A DNA stretch of 52,214 bases, taken from positions 1-52,214 of the forward strand of contig JAJCXO010000226.1 of NCBI GenBank assembly GCA_029263395.1. Reading direction: 5' to 3'. The stretch is from Acidobacteriota bacterium. Its GTDB lineage: Bacteria > Acidobacteriota > Thermoanaerobaculia > Multivoradales > J023. Position 1 is the stretch's first letter; every line of letters starts with the position of its first letter. The notes below the pieces were generated by a model. It was not told where the DNA came from and ran no database searches. It worked only from the letters and a program-made list of their open reading frames with translations. The position numbers and the translations under genes were made by a program. Positions 33,088 to 42,020 of the stretch are shown here, in pieces.

Positions 33088-35841
33088 TCAATGCGCTTCC
33101 GTCCAATTGGCACCTACCCCAACGTCGACGACCAGCGGTACCCGTAACGGATAGACCCCCTCCATCTCTTCGCGGACGATTCGACTCAGTGCCTCGACTT
33201 CTAGCTTGGGTGCTTCGAACAGCAGCTCGTCATGAATCTGTAACAACAGTCGAGCTTCCAATCCTTCGTTCTCCACACGATAGGCGACAGCCAGCATGGC
33301 CAGTTTGCAAAGATCCGCGGCCGAGCCTTGAATGGTCGTATTGGCGGCAATCCGTTCGCCGTATTGCCTTTCCGTCGTGCTGTTGCTCGACAGCTCAGGG
33401 ATGTATCGCCGACGACCCAAGAGGGTGGTCGCAAAGCCGGTGTTGTGGGCTTCGGCGATGACCTCGTCGAGCCAGGTGCGGACGCCTCGGTAGGCCTCAA
33501 AGTAGCTGTCGATGTAGGCCTGGGCAGTTTTGCGAGGCACACCTAGGGTGAAGCCGAGAGCGGGAGCGCCTTGACCGTAGATGGTGGAGAAGTTGACCAG
33601 CTTGCCGACATCACGTTGCTCGCGGGTGACATCGTCCGGTGCGATATCGAACAGTTGACCGGCGGTGCGACGATGGACATCGAGTCCTTGGATGAAGGCG
33701 TCGACCAGGAGCGGATCGCCGGTGGCATGGGCCAACAGGCGGAGTTCGATCTGGCTCCAGTCAGCGGAGACCATGTGATGGCCGGAGCGGGGCACGAAGC
33801 AGCGGCGGATACGTCGACCTTCGGGGGAGCGGGCAGGGGTTCGCTGTAGGTCAGGCTCGGTGGTGATCAGGCGGCCGGTGGCGCTGTGGGTCTGCTGGAA
33901 GGTGGCGTGGATGCGGCCGGTGTGGCGGTTGACGGCGAGTTGCAACACGTCGGTGTAGGTGTTGATCAGCTTGGCGAGTTTGCGGTGTTCGAGGATGTGG
34001 GTGGCGATCTCGTGTGTGGATGCCAGGCGGGTGAGTACTTCGACATCGGTGGAGTAGCCGCTTTTGGTGCGTTTGATTACCGGCAGGCCGAGGTCTTCGA
34101 ACAGCACCTTACCGAGTTGTTGCAGGGAGCCAACGTTGAAGCGGGTGCCGGCGAGCTGGAAGATTGTTTCCTCGATGTTCTGAAGCTGCTGGCGGAGGTC
34201 GTTCCCCATGACCCGCAGGTCGCTCGGGTCGACGGCGATGCCGTCCAGCTCCATGGCAGCGAGCAAGCTGGCGAGCGGAAGGTCGATTTGTTCCAGGTAA
34301 CCGACTAGCCCCAGCTCGTCGAGACGGCGGCGCAGGACCGGCCAGGCGCGGGCGACGGCGTCGGCGCGTTGACAGGCCCACGGGGTGAGACGTTGCGCGG
34401 CAACCCGAGTGAACAGGGTTTGGCGTTTTCCGGCTCCCAGAATCGATTTGGCCGCCGGCAGAGTCTGCTGAAGAACCTCGCGAGTGATCTGGTCAAGTCC
34501 ATGGGGGATGATTTTGGTCGGATCGACGAGGAAGGACTCGAGCTGGGTGTCTCCAACCACGCCTTGGACTTCGATGCCGACCCGCAGCAAGCAGGTGCGA
34601 AGATTCTTGGAACCATGGGTGACTTTCGGCCGACTGGGGTCTTCCAGCCAGGGACGTAAGCGTGCGACCCCGGCGGCGCCCAGGCCGTTGAGTCCAGCGA
34701 GCGGAATCCAGCGCGCTCGCCCTGGCTCGCCGCAGACACCGACGCCGGCGAGGGGGCCGCGGACTGGCAGGAAGGAGTCGATCAACGGGTCGATTGCGGT
34801 GGGCGTGGCCGTCCCCAGGGTAGCCAGAAAGGCGTCGAGTTCTTGTAACGTGAGGCAGGCGGCGTAGTCCGTCAGGCCGTCGGTGTCCTCGGTGTCCTCG
34901 GTGTCCTCAGTGTCCTCGGTGTCTTCGGTGTCCTTACTTTCCCGGCTTGTGGGTGCGTTAGGCTGCGAGCTCTTGGCGTCAGAACCGACGACATCGCCCG
35001 TGAGCAGGGAGTAGAACTCGAGCTCTCTGAAAAGGGGATTCAGGCTCTCCGGCGGCGGCAGTTCGAGTTGTAGATCGTCCAGTCCGACATCAAGGGGGAC
35101 GTGGAGATTGATGGTAGCGAGGTCGCGGGACAGCATAGCCTGCTGGCGATGTTGCTCGAGTTGTTTACGAGCGCGACCCGGCACTTCATCGAGATGATCG
35201 AGGATGCCATCGAGCGAGCCATACCTAGCGAGCAGCTGAGCGGCCCCTTTCTGACCGATACCCGGCACACCGGGGATGTTGTCGCTCTTGTCACCCATCA
35301 TCGCCAAGAGGTCGATGAAGTGCTCCGGCTTGACGCTCCATTTCTGGTACACCAGCTCCGGGTTGTAGACCACGTCACGCAGGGTGTCGACCATTTTCAC
35401 CTGATCCGACACCAATTGGGCGAAGTCCTTGTCGCCGGAGACGATGAAAACCTCTATGCCGTTGGCCATCGCCTGGTGAGTCAACGTACCGATGACGTCG
35501 TCCGCTTCGTAGCCGGGGATCCGCAGCATCGGGAAGTGATGTGCCTCGACGACGCGATCGATCCACGGCAATTGCTGGCGCAGTCGATCGTCCATCGGTG
35601 GTCGATGGGATTTGTAGTCTGGGTACTGCTGGTTCCGGAACGTCGGCCCAGGGGCGTCGAAGATCACCGCGCCGTACTTCGGTCGGCGGCCGGAGAGCAC
35701 CTTGCGGAACATCGTCGCAAAGCCGTAGATGGCGTTGGTCGGCTGGCCGGACGCAGTGGCCAGGTTGGTCGGGATAGCGTGGTACGCCCGGTTGATGAGG
35801 GCTGTACCGTCAACGAGGATCAGGCGATCGGGAGTGGCCAT
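33088..35841 (-). CDS. polA: DNA polymerase I
   Basis: A 917-residue enzyme with the full three-part plan: 5' nuclease (about 1-290, GDKDFAQLV, MGDKSDNIPGVPGIG), a degenerate 3'-5' exonuclease region (about 325-505), and the family A polymerase (motif A VSADWSQIELRLLAH, motif C IHDELLFE). In the exonuclease segment one aspartate is kept (AIDPLIDSF, Asp351), but the partner glutamate is Leu353 and the next metal-binding aspartate is Cys417 in KNLRTCL, so proofreading is probably lost. A tandem acidic repeat DTEDTEDTED at 304-321 joins the first two domains. The gene stands alone; the ATG is at 35841. Confidence 0.97.
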   Translation of the reverse strand: MATPDRLILVDGTALINRAYHAIPTNLATASGQPTNAIYGFATMFRKVLSGRRPKYGAVIFDAPGPTFRNQQYPDYKSHRPPMDDRLRQQLPWIDRVVEAHHFPMLRIPGYEADDVIGTLTHQAMANGIEVFIVSGDKDFAQLVSDQVKMVDTLRDVVYNPELVYQKWSVKPEHFIDLLAMMGDKSDNIPGVPGIGQKGAAQLLARYGSLDGILDHLDEVPGRARKQLEQHRQQAMLSRDLATINLHVPLDVGLDDLQLELPPPESLNPLFRELEFYSLLTGDVVGSDAKSSQPNAPTSRESKDTEDTEDTEDTEDTEDTDGLTDYAACLTLQELDAFLATLGTATPTAIDPLIDSFLPVRGPLAGVGVCGEPGRARWIPLAGLNGLGAAGVARLRPWLEDPSRPKVTHGSKNLRTCLLRVGIEVQGVVGDTQLESFLVDPTKIIPHGLDQITREVLQQTLPAAKSILGAGKRQTLFTRVAAQRLTPWACQRADAVARAWPVLRRRLDELGLVGYLEQIDLPLASLLAAMELDGIAVDPSDLRVMGNDLRQQLQNIEETIFQLAGTRFNVGSLQQLGKVLFEDLGLPVIKRTKSGYSTDVEVLTRLASTHEIATHILEHRKLAKLINTYTDVLQLAVNRHTGRIHATFQQTHSATGRLITTEPDLQRTPARSPEGRRIRRCFVPRSGHHMVSADWSQIELRLLAHATGDPLLVDAFIQGLDVHRRTAGQLFDIAPDDVTREQRDVGKLVNFSTIYGQGAPALGFTLGVPRKTAQAYIDSYFEAYRGVRTWLDEVIAEAHNTGFATTLLGRRRYIPELSSNSTTERQYGERIAANTTIQGSAADLCKLAMLAVAYRVENEGLEARLLLQIHDELLFEAPKLEVEALSRIVREEMEGVYPLRVPLVVDVGVGANWTEAH
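34870..34935. repeat. 9-bp coding repeat inside polA
   Basis: GTGTCCTCG/GTGTCCTCA units repeat about six times, encoding the acidic (TED)n linker between the 5' nuclease and exonuclease-like domains. The length could vary between strains. Confidence 0.85.
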
Positions 35842-35882
35842 GGTGCCGAGTCAGGATACCACTCCCGTCGCTGAGGACCGCC

Positions 35883-36566
35883 TCAGTCGGCAGTTGATGG
35901 GATCGCTTCGACCAGGCGATTCAGACGCTCGAACAGCGGTTCGTTGGCGATCTCGGGCATCACATGTTCGCCTTTGGGAACAATCTCGAGGGTGGTCGAG
36001 ATGCCTTGCTTTTGCATCAACTCGTGCCAGCGTTCGGAGCCCTGGCGCCAATAACGGTCCTTCTCGCCGACGATAAATTGCACGTGGATCCCTGCAAGCT
36101 TGCCGAGGTCGTCTTCGGAATCTCGTCCAGGCATGCCAGCAATACCGGTCACGCTCAGGACGTCCTTCGGGTAGGTCATCGCGACCTCAAAAACCCCGGC
36201 GCTGTTGGCGCTCCAACCGGCTAGGTGAAAGCCGTCGTGGCGGATTCTGTAACGGGAACGCAGCCAGTCGAGCACCGGCTTGGAGTTGGCCACCCGTTGA
36301 TCACCCCAAAGGCCTTCGCTGACGACAACGATCCAACCCGGCTGTGACGGACGATCTTGCCAGTAGTAGTCTCCCGGGCTGACCAGGACGGAGTAAGGCT
36401 GGGCGGCGTCAAAGTCTGGGGGGAGGTGGACTTCGGTTTCGATTCTGGCGCCCCTCGGGCCATCGATCTTGAAGGTCTCGGCGTCGAGAGACTGGGGCTG
36501 GGCGAGGAGGAGGGTGGCGGCGCTGAAGCTTGCCGAGAGGAGGGTGGTTCGTATAAATCGTCTCAT
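35883..36566 (-). CDS. Exported alpha/beta-hydrolase (esterase-like)
   Basis: A 227-residue protein from the ATG at 36566, where a signal peptide begins (MRRFIRTTLLSASFSAATLLL). The serine nucleophile is likely in LAGWSANSAGVFEVA (G-W-S-A-N) and the histidine in GEHVMP; an aspartate candidate is in GEKDRYW. The plan fits the PHB-depolymerase/phospholipase-like esterases. The substrate is unknown. No good ribosome-binding site is seen before this ATG, and the frame is open for 27 more codons upstream. Confidence 0.75.
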   Translation of the reverse strand: MRRFIRTTLLSASFSAATLLLAQPQSLDAETFKIDGPRGARIETEVHLPPDFDAAQPYSVLVSPGDYYWQDRPSQPGWIVVVSEGLWGDQRVANSKPVLDWLRSRYRIRHDGFHLAGWSANSAGVFEVAMTYPKDVLSVTGIAGMPGRDSEDDLGKLAGIHVQFIVGEKDRYWRQGSERWHELMQKQGISTTLEIVPKGEHVMPEIANEPLFERLNRLVEAIPSTAD

Positions 36567-36889
36567 GATGATTTGATACGAGCCGACGGTCGCAACGTTG
36601 CGTTTGACGAGAATCGCCCCTCTCTCGGTAGCGAGCAAGGAAAGCATGGTGCCATCTCGACTCAGGTTAGCCGACGCACAGGGTCTACCTGATCGCCCGC
36701 AAGGCCCGGCTCGCCAGTGATGCGCTCACAACCCGTAAACTCTTTCGTATCTCGTGCTGGGCAGGATCAGCGCTCCCCTACGAGTACTTAGTCAGGATGG
36801 TTACATTTTGACCGTTCGGGGTCCAAGTACCGCGAGCATTGGTTTTTTTGACCGAATTTGGCGTATCAATTTTCCCCATGACCGTTCTG

Positions 36890-37020
36890 GACCGTCAAAA
36901 ACGATGTTGCCCAAACGCCATTGAGCTTTTTGACCGCTAGGAATGGCTTGGGCTAAATGCCATTGAACTTTTTGACCGCTAGGAATGGCTTGGGCCAAAT
37001 GCCATTGAGCTTCTTGACCG
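36890..37020. repeat. 42-bp-period intergenic array
   Basis: GACCG marks occur at 36890, 36932, 36974 and 37016, exactly 42 bp apart. The two best units (CCATTGAGCTTTTTGACCG... at 36918 and 36960) are about 95% identical. Each unit contains an AATGGC/GCCATT stem (36942-36947 with 36959-36964). Weaker GACCG copies extend back to 36810. Together with the hairpin at 37202 it is all I see in the 36567-37295 gap. Confidence 0.9.
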
Positions 37021-37201
37021 CTGATAACACGCTTGGGGAAAAATAAGAATGCCCTCAGCCGGTCGCAGAGGGTTTGGGCAAACGATCAGACTGTCCTTGG
37101 CCGTCCATGACACACCATGCAAACGATCAGAGCCTGCTCAGTGCTCAATCGGGCACCAGAAAAAAGATTGATACCTGCCCTGGCGCCTTTGGCTTTCTCT
37201 T

Positions 37202-37228
37202 AGGTCCTCCCTTGGGAAGGGAGGACCT
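37202..37228. terminator. Perfect 12-bp hairpin without U-tract
   Basis: AGGTCCTCCCTT and AAGGGAGGACCT pair perfectly around a GGG loop, about 70 bp past the stop of the minus-strand PIN toxin gene. There is no T-run on either strand, so it may be a Rho-assisted terminator, an mRNA-protecting stem or a protein site. Confidence 0.55.
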
Positions 37229-37295
37229 GAGAGATCTCCGAACTGAGCCGAGGGGCGCCAACGTGCGGTTTTGTCAAATCAGGAGAGTCGTCGAC

Positions 37296-37715
37296 TCAAT
37301 CTACCCAATTGGTCACGTCGAGATTGGGCACTCTTCCGAAATCTCGGTGATTTCGGGTCACAACGACTGCGCGGTGAGCCATGGCGATACTCGAAATCAA
37401 GAGGTCTGCCCGTCCGACTTTCCGCAGTCTGGTGATAGCTCGCAGACGATCGAACTCGGCTGCTGCTGCGGCATTAAACGGAAGGATTCTCAGCTGAGAG
37501 AGAAGGCGTTCCGTTCTGAACAGCCAATCCTGAGCCCTCAAAAGATCAGCTCCATCGGTAGCTTTCAGCAGATACTCATGGCGACCTCGAAGCAACTCGA
37601 TCTTGGTAATGATGGTTGTTACGACGAGTGGGTCAGCAACATGGCGCAACCGCTCAGCAACTTTCGGATGACCCGCGTGGTGCCGGGTCAACGTATCAGT
37701 ATCGAGGATATGCAC
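37296..37715 (-). CDS. PIN-domain (VapC-like) RNase toxin
   Basis: A 139-residue PIN protein. HILDTDTLTR carries the first aspartate, TKIELLRGR the glutamate, and VGRADLLIS and VTRNHRDFGRV the later acidic residues. It starts with GTG directly abutting the antitoxin stop (TGA-GTG), so the two are coupled. It probably cleaves a specific structured RNA. Confidence 0.88.
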   Translation of the reverse strand: MHILDTDTLTRHHAGHPKVAERLRHVADPLVVTTIITKIELLRGRHEYLLKATDGADLLRAQDWLFRTERLLSQLRILPFNAAAAAEFDRLRAITRLRKVGRADLLISSIAMAHRAVVVTRNHRDFGRVPNLDVTNWVD

Positions 37716-38012
37716 TCAGTCTTTGCTCGGTTCGACTTCGAGTCGCCCCCGAGCTTCATAGATCTGCGCGAGGAACTCTTCAACAGACTCATCGCTTGCT
37801 AGGGCTCCAGCCTGGCTCAGTAGGACGGAGCGTTGATCCGGCGTCTGGAGCCAGTCTTCTAGGGCGGAAAGCAGGAAACGCCAGGCGCCTTCAATCTGGC
37901 GCCCAGGAATTTCGCCCAGCGTCGCACGTTCGAGGACAGCTTCCTTCGGCAGACGAAGGAACGTAGCTGCATCCTCGAGAGTAAGAACCTGTTGTAATGC
38001 GGCTGGGCTCAT
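37716..38012 (-). CDS. Helix-turn-helix antitoxin partner of the PIN toxin
   Basis: A 98-residue protein with an excisionase/MerR-like helix-turn-helix (LTLEDAATFLRLPKEAVLERATLGEIPGRQIEGAWRF). It is followed by an acidic helical tail that would neutralise the toxin encoded immediately downstream. A GAGGAGA-type site precedes the start. Confidence 0.8.
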   Translation of the reverse strand: MSPAALQQVLTLEDAATFLRLPKEAVLERATLGEIPGRQIEGAWRFLLSALEDWLQTPDQRSVLLSQAGALASDESVEEFLAQIYEARGRLEVEPSKD

Positions 38013-38090
38013 ATCTCGTCTCCTCTCCGGTAGCTCATCTCCTATCCTGAAAATAGCCTATCACGACCACCCTCTACTCCCTTGCATGTG

Positions 38091-39704
38091 CTACAGCGGG
38101 ACGACACCACCATATTGGACACCGGTCAGGTAGGCGATGTCGCGCTTCCAGGTGGTGAGGTCGTGGAGGCGGAATTGATTGAGGTGGGTGTGGCCGCAGG
38201 CCCGCGCCAAGACGCCCATCAGTTCGACGGAGGACTCGAAGAACCGCTGTAGGCGCTTGGCGGCAATAGCTACCGGCAGGCGGTCCCGCAGGTGCTGCTT
38301 CTGGGTGGCGATGCCCACCGGGCAGTTGTTGGTGTGGCAGGCACGCATGCCGAGACAACCAATGGCCTGAATGGCGGAGTTGGAGACCGCGATACCGTCG
38401 GCACCGAGAGCCATCGCCTTGGCAAAGTCGGCTGGGGTGCGGAGGCCACCGGTAATGATCAAGGTAACGTCTTTGCAGCCACGCAGGTCGAGATAACGCC
38501 GGGCGCGGGCGAGAGCGGGCAGGGTGGGCGTCGAGATGTTGTCTTTGAAGATATTGGGAGCGGCTCCGGTACCACCACCGCGACCGTCGAGGATCACATA
38601 GTCGACACCGATACGCAGGGCGGCGTCGAGATCTTCTTCGACATGTTGGGCGGAGAGCTTGAAGCCGATCGGAATGCCGCCGGTAGCCTCACGTACCTCG
38701 TTGGCGAAGTTGCGGAAGTCGTCTTCATAGTGCCAGTCCGGGAAGCGAGGCGGCGAGACTGCGGGTTGGCCTTCTTCCAGGCCGCGGACTTGGGCAATTT
38801 TGCCTTTGACTTTGTGCCCCGGCAGATGTCCACCGGTGCCGGTTTTGGCGCCCTGGCCACCCTTGAAGTGGAAGGCTTGGCATTTCTGGACCTTGTCCAT
38901 CGAGAAACCAAAACGGGCCGAGGCGAGCTCGTAAAAGTAGCGGCTGTTGGACGCTTGCTCTTCGGGCAACATGCCACCTTCGCCGGAGCAAATGCCGGTG
39001 CCAGCCATCTCGGCGCCTTTGGCCAAGGCCACTTTGGATTCCTCGGACAGGGCACCGTAGCTCATGTCGGAGACGAAGAGGGGGATCTCGAGGTGGAGTG
39101 GCTTCTTGGCTCGCGGGCCGATGATCAGCTCGGTGCCAACCTCGGCATCATCGAGCTGTGGCAACGTCGCAAGCTGCGCGGTGAGGAATTGAATGTCGTC
39201 CCAAGTTGGTAACCCGCGACGGTCGACCCCCATTGCCGAGACCGCGCCGTGGTGGCCAACTTTGGATAGGCCATTGTTGGCCAGCTCTTGGATCAGCGCG
39301 TTGTGCGGCTCTTCGGGGGTGCCGTGATGGTCTTGGTACAAGCCCTGAAAGGCGTCGCGGTCGTACGCTTGCGGGTGCTCTCGTTCCCAAGCCGCGATCT
39401 CGTCGGCGTCGACCCACACGTCGCCATCCTCGATCCAGGCATTGAACTTCTGCAGCACTTCCTTGTTGTCGTAGGCGCTAATACCGGTTGTGAGGCGGTA
39501 GTCCCACTGATGGACGCCGCAGACCAGATCTTCTCCGATGACTTCGCCGTCGGAGAGCAACGCGCCACGATGCAGGCAGCGTCCAAACATTACGGAGACG
39601 TCGTCGTCGAAACGGACGACCACCAAATCGACGTTTGCGACCAGCGCATAGGCTGGCTGGCGATCTTCCAATGTGTTCCAGTTGGCGACTTTGACTTTCT
39701 GCAT
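38091..39704 (-). CDS. Rieske domain fused to a glutamate synthase (GltB) FMN domain
   Basis: A 537-residue protein. Residues 1-110 form a Rieske [2Fe-2S] domain with CLH (43-45) and CGVH (62-65) ligands. Residues 150-520 form the glutamate-synthase central/FMN TIM barrel (PLFVSDMSYGALSEESK, GICSGEGGMLPEE, GGQGAKTGTGGHLPG, LDGRGGGTGAAP, ACHTNNCPVGIATQ). The amidotransferase and GXGXG domains of true glutamate synthase are absent, so it is an FMN oxidoreductase of the archaeal-GltB-like group with its own Rieske electron donor. The cysteines of the 3Fe-4S-type site appear retained (CLGMRACHTNNC). The reaction is unknown; ammonia-dependent glutamate synthesis is only one option. Confidence 0.88.
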   Translation of the reverse strand: MQKVKVANWNTLEDRQPAYALVANVDLVVVRFDDDVSVMFGRCLHRGALLSDGEVIGEDLVCGVHQWDYRLTTGISAYDNKEVLQKFNAWIEDGDVWVDADEIAAWEREHPQAYDRDAFQGLYQDHHGTPEEPHNALIQELANNGLSKVGHHGAVSAMGVDRRGLPTWDDIQFLTAQLATLPQLDDAEVGTELIIGPRAKKPLHLEIPLFVSDMSYGALSEESKVALAKGAEMAGTGICSGEGGMLPEEQASNSRYFYELASARFGFSMDKVQKCQAFHFKGGQGAKTGTGGHLPGHKVKGKIAQVRGLEEGQPAVSPPRFPDWHYEDDFRNFANEVREATGGIPIGFKLSAQHVEEDLDAALRIGVDYVILDGRGGGTGAAPNIFKDNISTPTLPALARARRYLDLRGCKDVTLIITGGLRTPADFAKAMALGADGIAVSNSAIQAIGCLGMRACHTNNCPVGIATQKQHLRDRLPVAIAAKRLQRFFESSVELMGVLARACGHTHLNQFRLHDLTTWKRDIAYLTGVQYGGVVPL

Positions 39705-40159
39705 CGTGTCCTCCGTAAGTGGGCTGGGGGCACCAGGTGGCCGGTCGGCCAGGTGGCCGATTCAGTGTGCGGTTGGCATTACGCTGGTGCTGTCGTCAAG
39801 ACTTTGGTGGTTCAGTCGAGACTTTGGACCTGTAGGCGAGGAAGTTACCGATCATTTGGAGCTATCGTGGGGCAAGACTTGGGTTGAATTATACTCCCCT
39901 CATTAGACGAACCCACGACAGACTTGGCGATCCAGGTTGATCGCTCAGGACTCTCGAGGTTTTCAGACGTGGTGTGTGCGGTTCGGTAACCGGGGACGAG
40001 GACTGCGCAAACCAAGATGAAGACAGATCACTCGGCGATGTCGGCCGCCATACCGTACAGCTGGCCCACGGGGCACCGTGGCGCTCTTCATCGAATCGAG
40101 CTCGACCGCACTCAGGGGGCATAGATCGTGTTGAATCAGACCGAATTGGAGAGAAACCC
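39705..40159. other. Divergent intergenic region, no gene seen
   Basis: This 455-bp gap separates the Rieske/GltB gene from the Rieske/ferric-reductase operon. It must contain both promoters. Open frames across it lack start signals and family features. No array like those elsewhere is present. Confidence 0.5.
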
Positions 40160-40420
40160 ATGCTGACGGTAGCAACCTGGTTGGTCAATATCTTGGCTGT
40201 GTATGCTGGCGTCGGTTTGTTGTTTGCCATTCCTTTTGTCGCGAAAGGCGCCGGCAAAATCGACCCGTCGGCGGCCTCGGGAACGTTGGGCTTTCGACTG
40301 CTGATCATTCCAGGCACGGTTGCGTTTTGGCCAATTTTGGCGCGACGCTGGTTGGCCGCCGAGGGACCGCCCGAGGAGTGTAATCCGCATCGCATGGCGG
40401 CGCGGGGAGAGAAGCGATGA
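40160..40420 (+). CDS. Small membrane protein, first gene of the Rieske/heme-b operon
   Basis: An 86-residue protein from the ATG at 40160 (GGAGAG upstream). It has two membrane segments: about 4-24, and about 44-62 (GFRLLIIPGTVAFWPILARRW). No cofactor motif. It overlaps the next gene by 4 bp. It is probably a structural subunit of the membrane electron-transfer complex encoded by the operon; no family is recognised. Confidence 0.7.
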   Translation: MLTVATWLVNILAVYAGVGLLFAIPFVAKGAGKIDPSAASGTLGFRLLIIPGTVAFWPILARRWLAAEGPPEECNPHRMAARGEKR

Positions 40421-40971
40421 TCGCCCCGTTGCGTCGTCGTCATCGTTGGTTGACCACGGTCTTGGCCGTTGTCGTGTTGGCGCTATATGTGGCCGCCCTG
40501 GCTGGGCGTCCGGCCCCACCAATTGTCGAGACGCTGCCGGCTGAGCTGATGACCAGCGGTACAGGTGAGGTGGTGGATGAGCTCGGTGAGCTCTTCACGC
40601 ACCCGATCACCACCCGGATCCGATCAGAGGGAGCGCAATGGCAGGTCGAGTTGGAGCCGCGTGAACCGTTGGCGCGACCCGAGGTTCTGGTTTATTGGGC
40701 ACCTGATGACGAAGCAACGTCCTCTGGGTTGCCGTCCGACGCGTTTCTGTTGGGTGCCTTGGCGGGGACACGAGAGCGGGCTCTGACGTTGCCTGGACCC
40801 GTTCTCGGTCGACCCGGTCGTCTGCTGTTGTACAGCCTTGGTCATCAGGAGATTGTCGATTCGGCGTCCATGCCGGCGATTGGTTCAGTTGAGATCGAGC
40901 CGTCGGTTGAGAGCCTGGAGCCGGTCGAGGGTGCCGCCGACGAGTCGGCGGCAGATGAGGTGGCGTTATGA
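40417..40971 (+). CDS. Membrane-anchored protein, second gene of the Rieske/heme-b operon
   Basis: A 184-residue protein with one N-terminal membrane span (about 12-30) and an extracytoplasmic mixed alpha/beta domain, ending in an acidic tail (EPSVESLEPVEGAADES). No cysteines or histidine clusters that would hold a cofactor. It overlaps both neighbours by 4 bp, so all are translated together. Unknown family. Confidence 0.75.
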   Translation: MIAPLRRRHRWLTTVLAVVVLALYVAALAGRPAPPIVETLPAELMTSGTGEVVDELGELFTHPITTRIRSEGAQWQVELEPREPLARPEVLVYWAPDDEATSSGLPSDAFLLGALAGTRERALTLPGPVLGRPGRLLLYSLGHQEIVDSASMPAIGSVEIEPSVESLEPVEGAADESAADEVAL

Positions 40972-42020
40972 GCGTGTCCTACCAAGCTGTTCAGTGGAAT
41001 CGACAGAAGCGGATCTACGATGGGCTGATCCTCGGCGGTCTGGTGTTGTACCTCGGGCTGTTCATCGGTGTCGGTTTTGCGCGGCATCCAACCGCGACCA
41101 TCGAGGCGTTGCTGATCCGGGGATTTGGTACCGCAGCCTTGTTGCTGCTGCACATCATCCTGTCGATTGGTCCGCTGTGTCGGATCGACTCGCGGTTCTT
41201 GCCATTGTTGTACAACCGGCGGCATCTCGGGGTGACGATGTTTGTGCTCGCCCTGGCGCATGGCGTTTTTTCTCTGATTACGTTCCATTTCCTGGGCAAC
41301 CTCAATCCATTGGTCAGCGTGTTGGTCTCCAATGGACGTTTCGACAGCCTCAGTCAGTTTCCGTTTCAGCCCCTCGGGGTGGCGGCGCTTGGGGTGCTGT
41401 TCTTGATGGCGGCCACAAGTCACGATTTTTGGCTCGCCAATCTGTCGGCACCGGTGTGGAAGGCGCTGCATATGCTGGTGTATGTTGCCTACGCTTTGGT
41501 TGTGCTGCATGTGGCGCTGGGGGTGTTACAGGCCGAGACCAGTCCGTTGTTGGCAGGACTGCTCGGACTGGGAGCCTTGTGGGTGTTTGGGTTGCACATC
41601 ATGGCTGGGCGTCGTGAAGCGACGATCGACGGGCAGCAGGTCTCCGTGCGAGCAGACGGTTTTGTGGATGTTTGTGCGGTCGACGATATCCGTGAGAAGC
41701 GTGGCAAGATTGTGATGCTGTCCGGGGAGCGGGTGGCGGTGTTTCGCTACGACGGCAAGATTTCGGCGATGTCCAACGCTTGCCAGCATCAGAACGGGCC
41801 GTTGGGGGAAGGCAAGATTGTCGACGGTTTTGTGGTGTGCCCGTGGCACGGCTTTCAATACAAGCCGGATTGTGGTGCGTCGCCAGCGCCGTTCACCGAG
41901 AAGGTACCGACGTTTCGGGTTGCTGTGGAGGGAGGGCGTGTTTTGGTTGATCCGCGCCCGAATCCCCCGGGGACTCCGGTTGTGCCGGCTGTAATCAATG
42001 GAGGTTTGAGCCATGGCTGA
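40968..42020 (+). CDS. Ferric-reductase-like heme-b membrane domain fused to a Rieske domain
   Basis: A 350-residue protein. Residues 15-215 hold six to seven membrane helices of the ferric reductase/MsrQ type, with candidate heme b histidines H62, H98, H168 and H181. Residues about 225-335 form a Rieske domain with CQH (272-274) and CPWH (291-294). The combination suggests quinol- or heme-linked electron passage to the [2Fe-2S] centre on one side of the membrane. It overlaps the previous gene by 4 bp and the next by 8 bp. It is neither a bc1/b6f Rieske protein nor a dioxygenase component. Confidence 0.88.
   Translation: MSVSYQAVQWNRQKRIYDGLILGGLVLYLGLFIGVGFARHPTATIEALLIRGFGTAALLLLHIILSIGPLCRIDSRFLPLLYNRRHLGVTMFVLALAHGVFSLITFHFLGNLNPLVSVLVSNGRFDSLSQFPFQPLGVAALGVLFLMAATSHDFWLANLSAPVWKALHMLVYVAYALVVLHVALGVLQAETSPLLAGLLGLGALWVFGLHIMAGRREATIDGQQVSVRADGFVDVCAVDDIREKRGKIVMLSGERVAVFRYDGKISAMSNACQHQNGPLGEGKIVDGFVVCPWHGFQYKPDCGASPAPFTEKVPTFRVAVEGGRVLVDPRPNPPGTPVVPAVINGGLSHG

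Noticed and set aside
36801-36998. Minus-strand frame with a 14-residue repeat (AIPSGQK)
   Set aside because: It is a translation of the 42-bp array, without a ribosome-binding site or coding-like composition outside the repeat.
37074-37802. Plus-strand 242-codon frame over the PIN toxin
   Set aside because: The PIN/antitoxin pair on the minus strand has clear motifs and coupling, so this is its antisense shadow.
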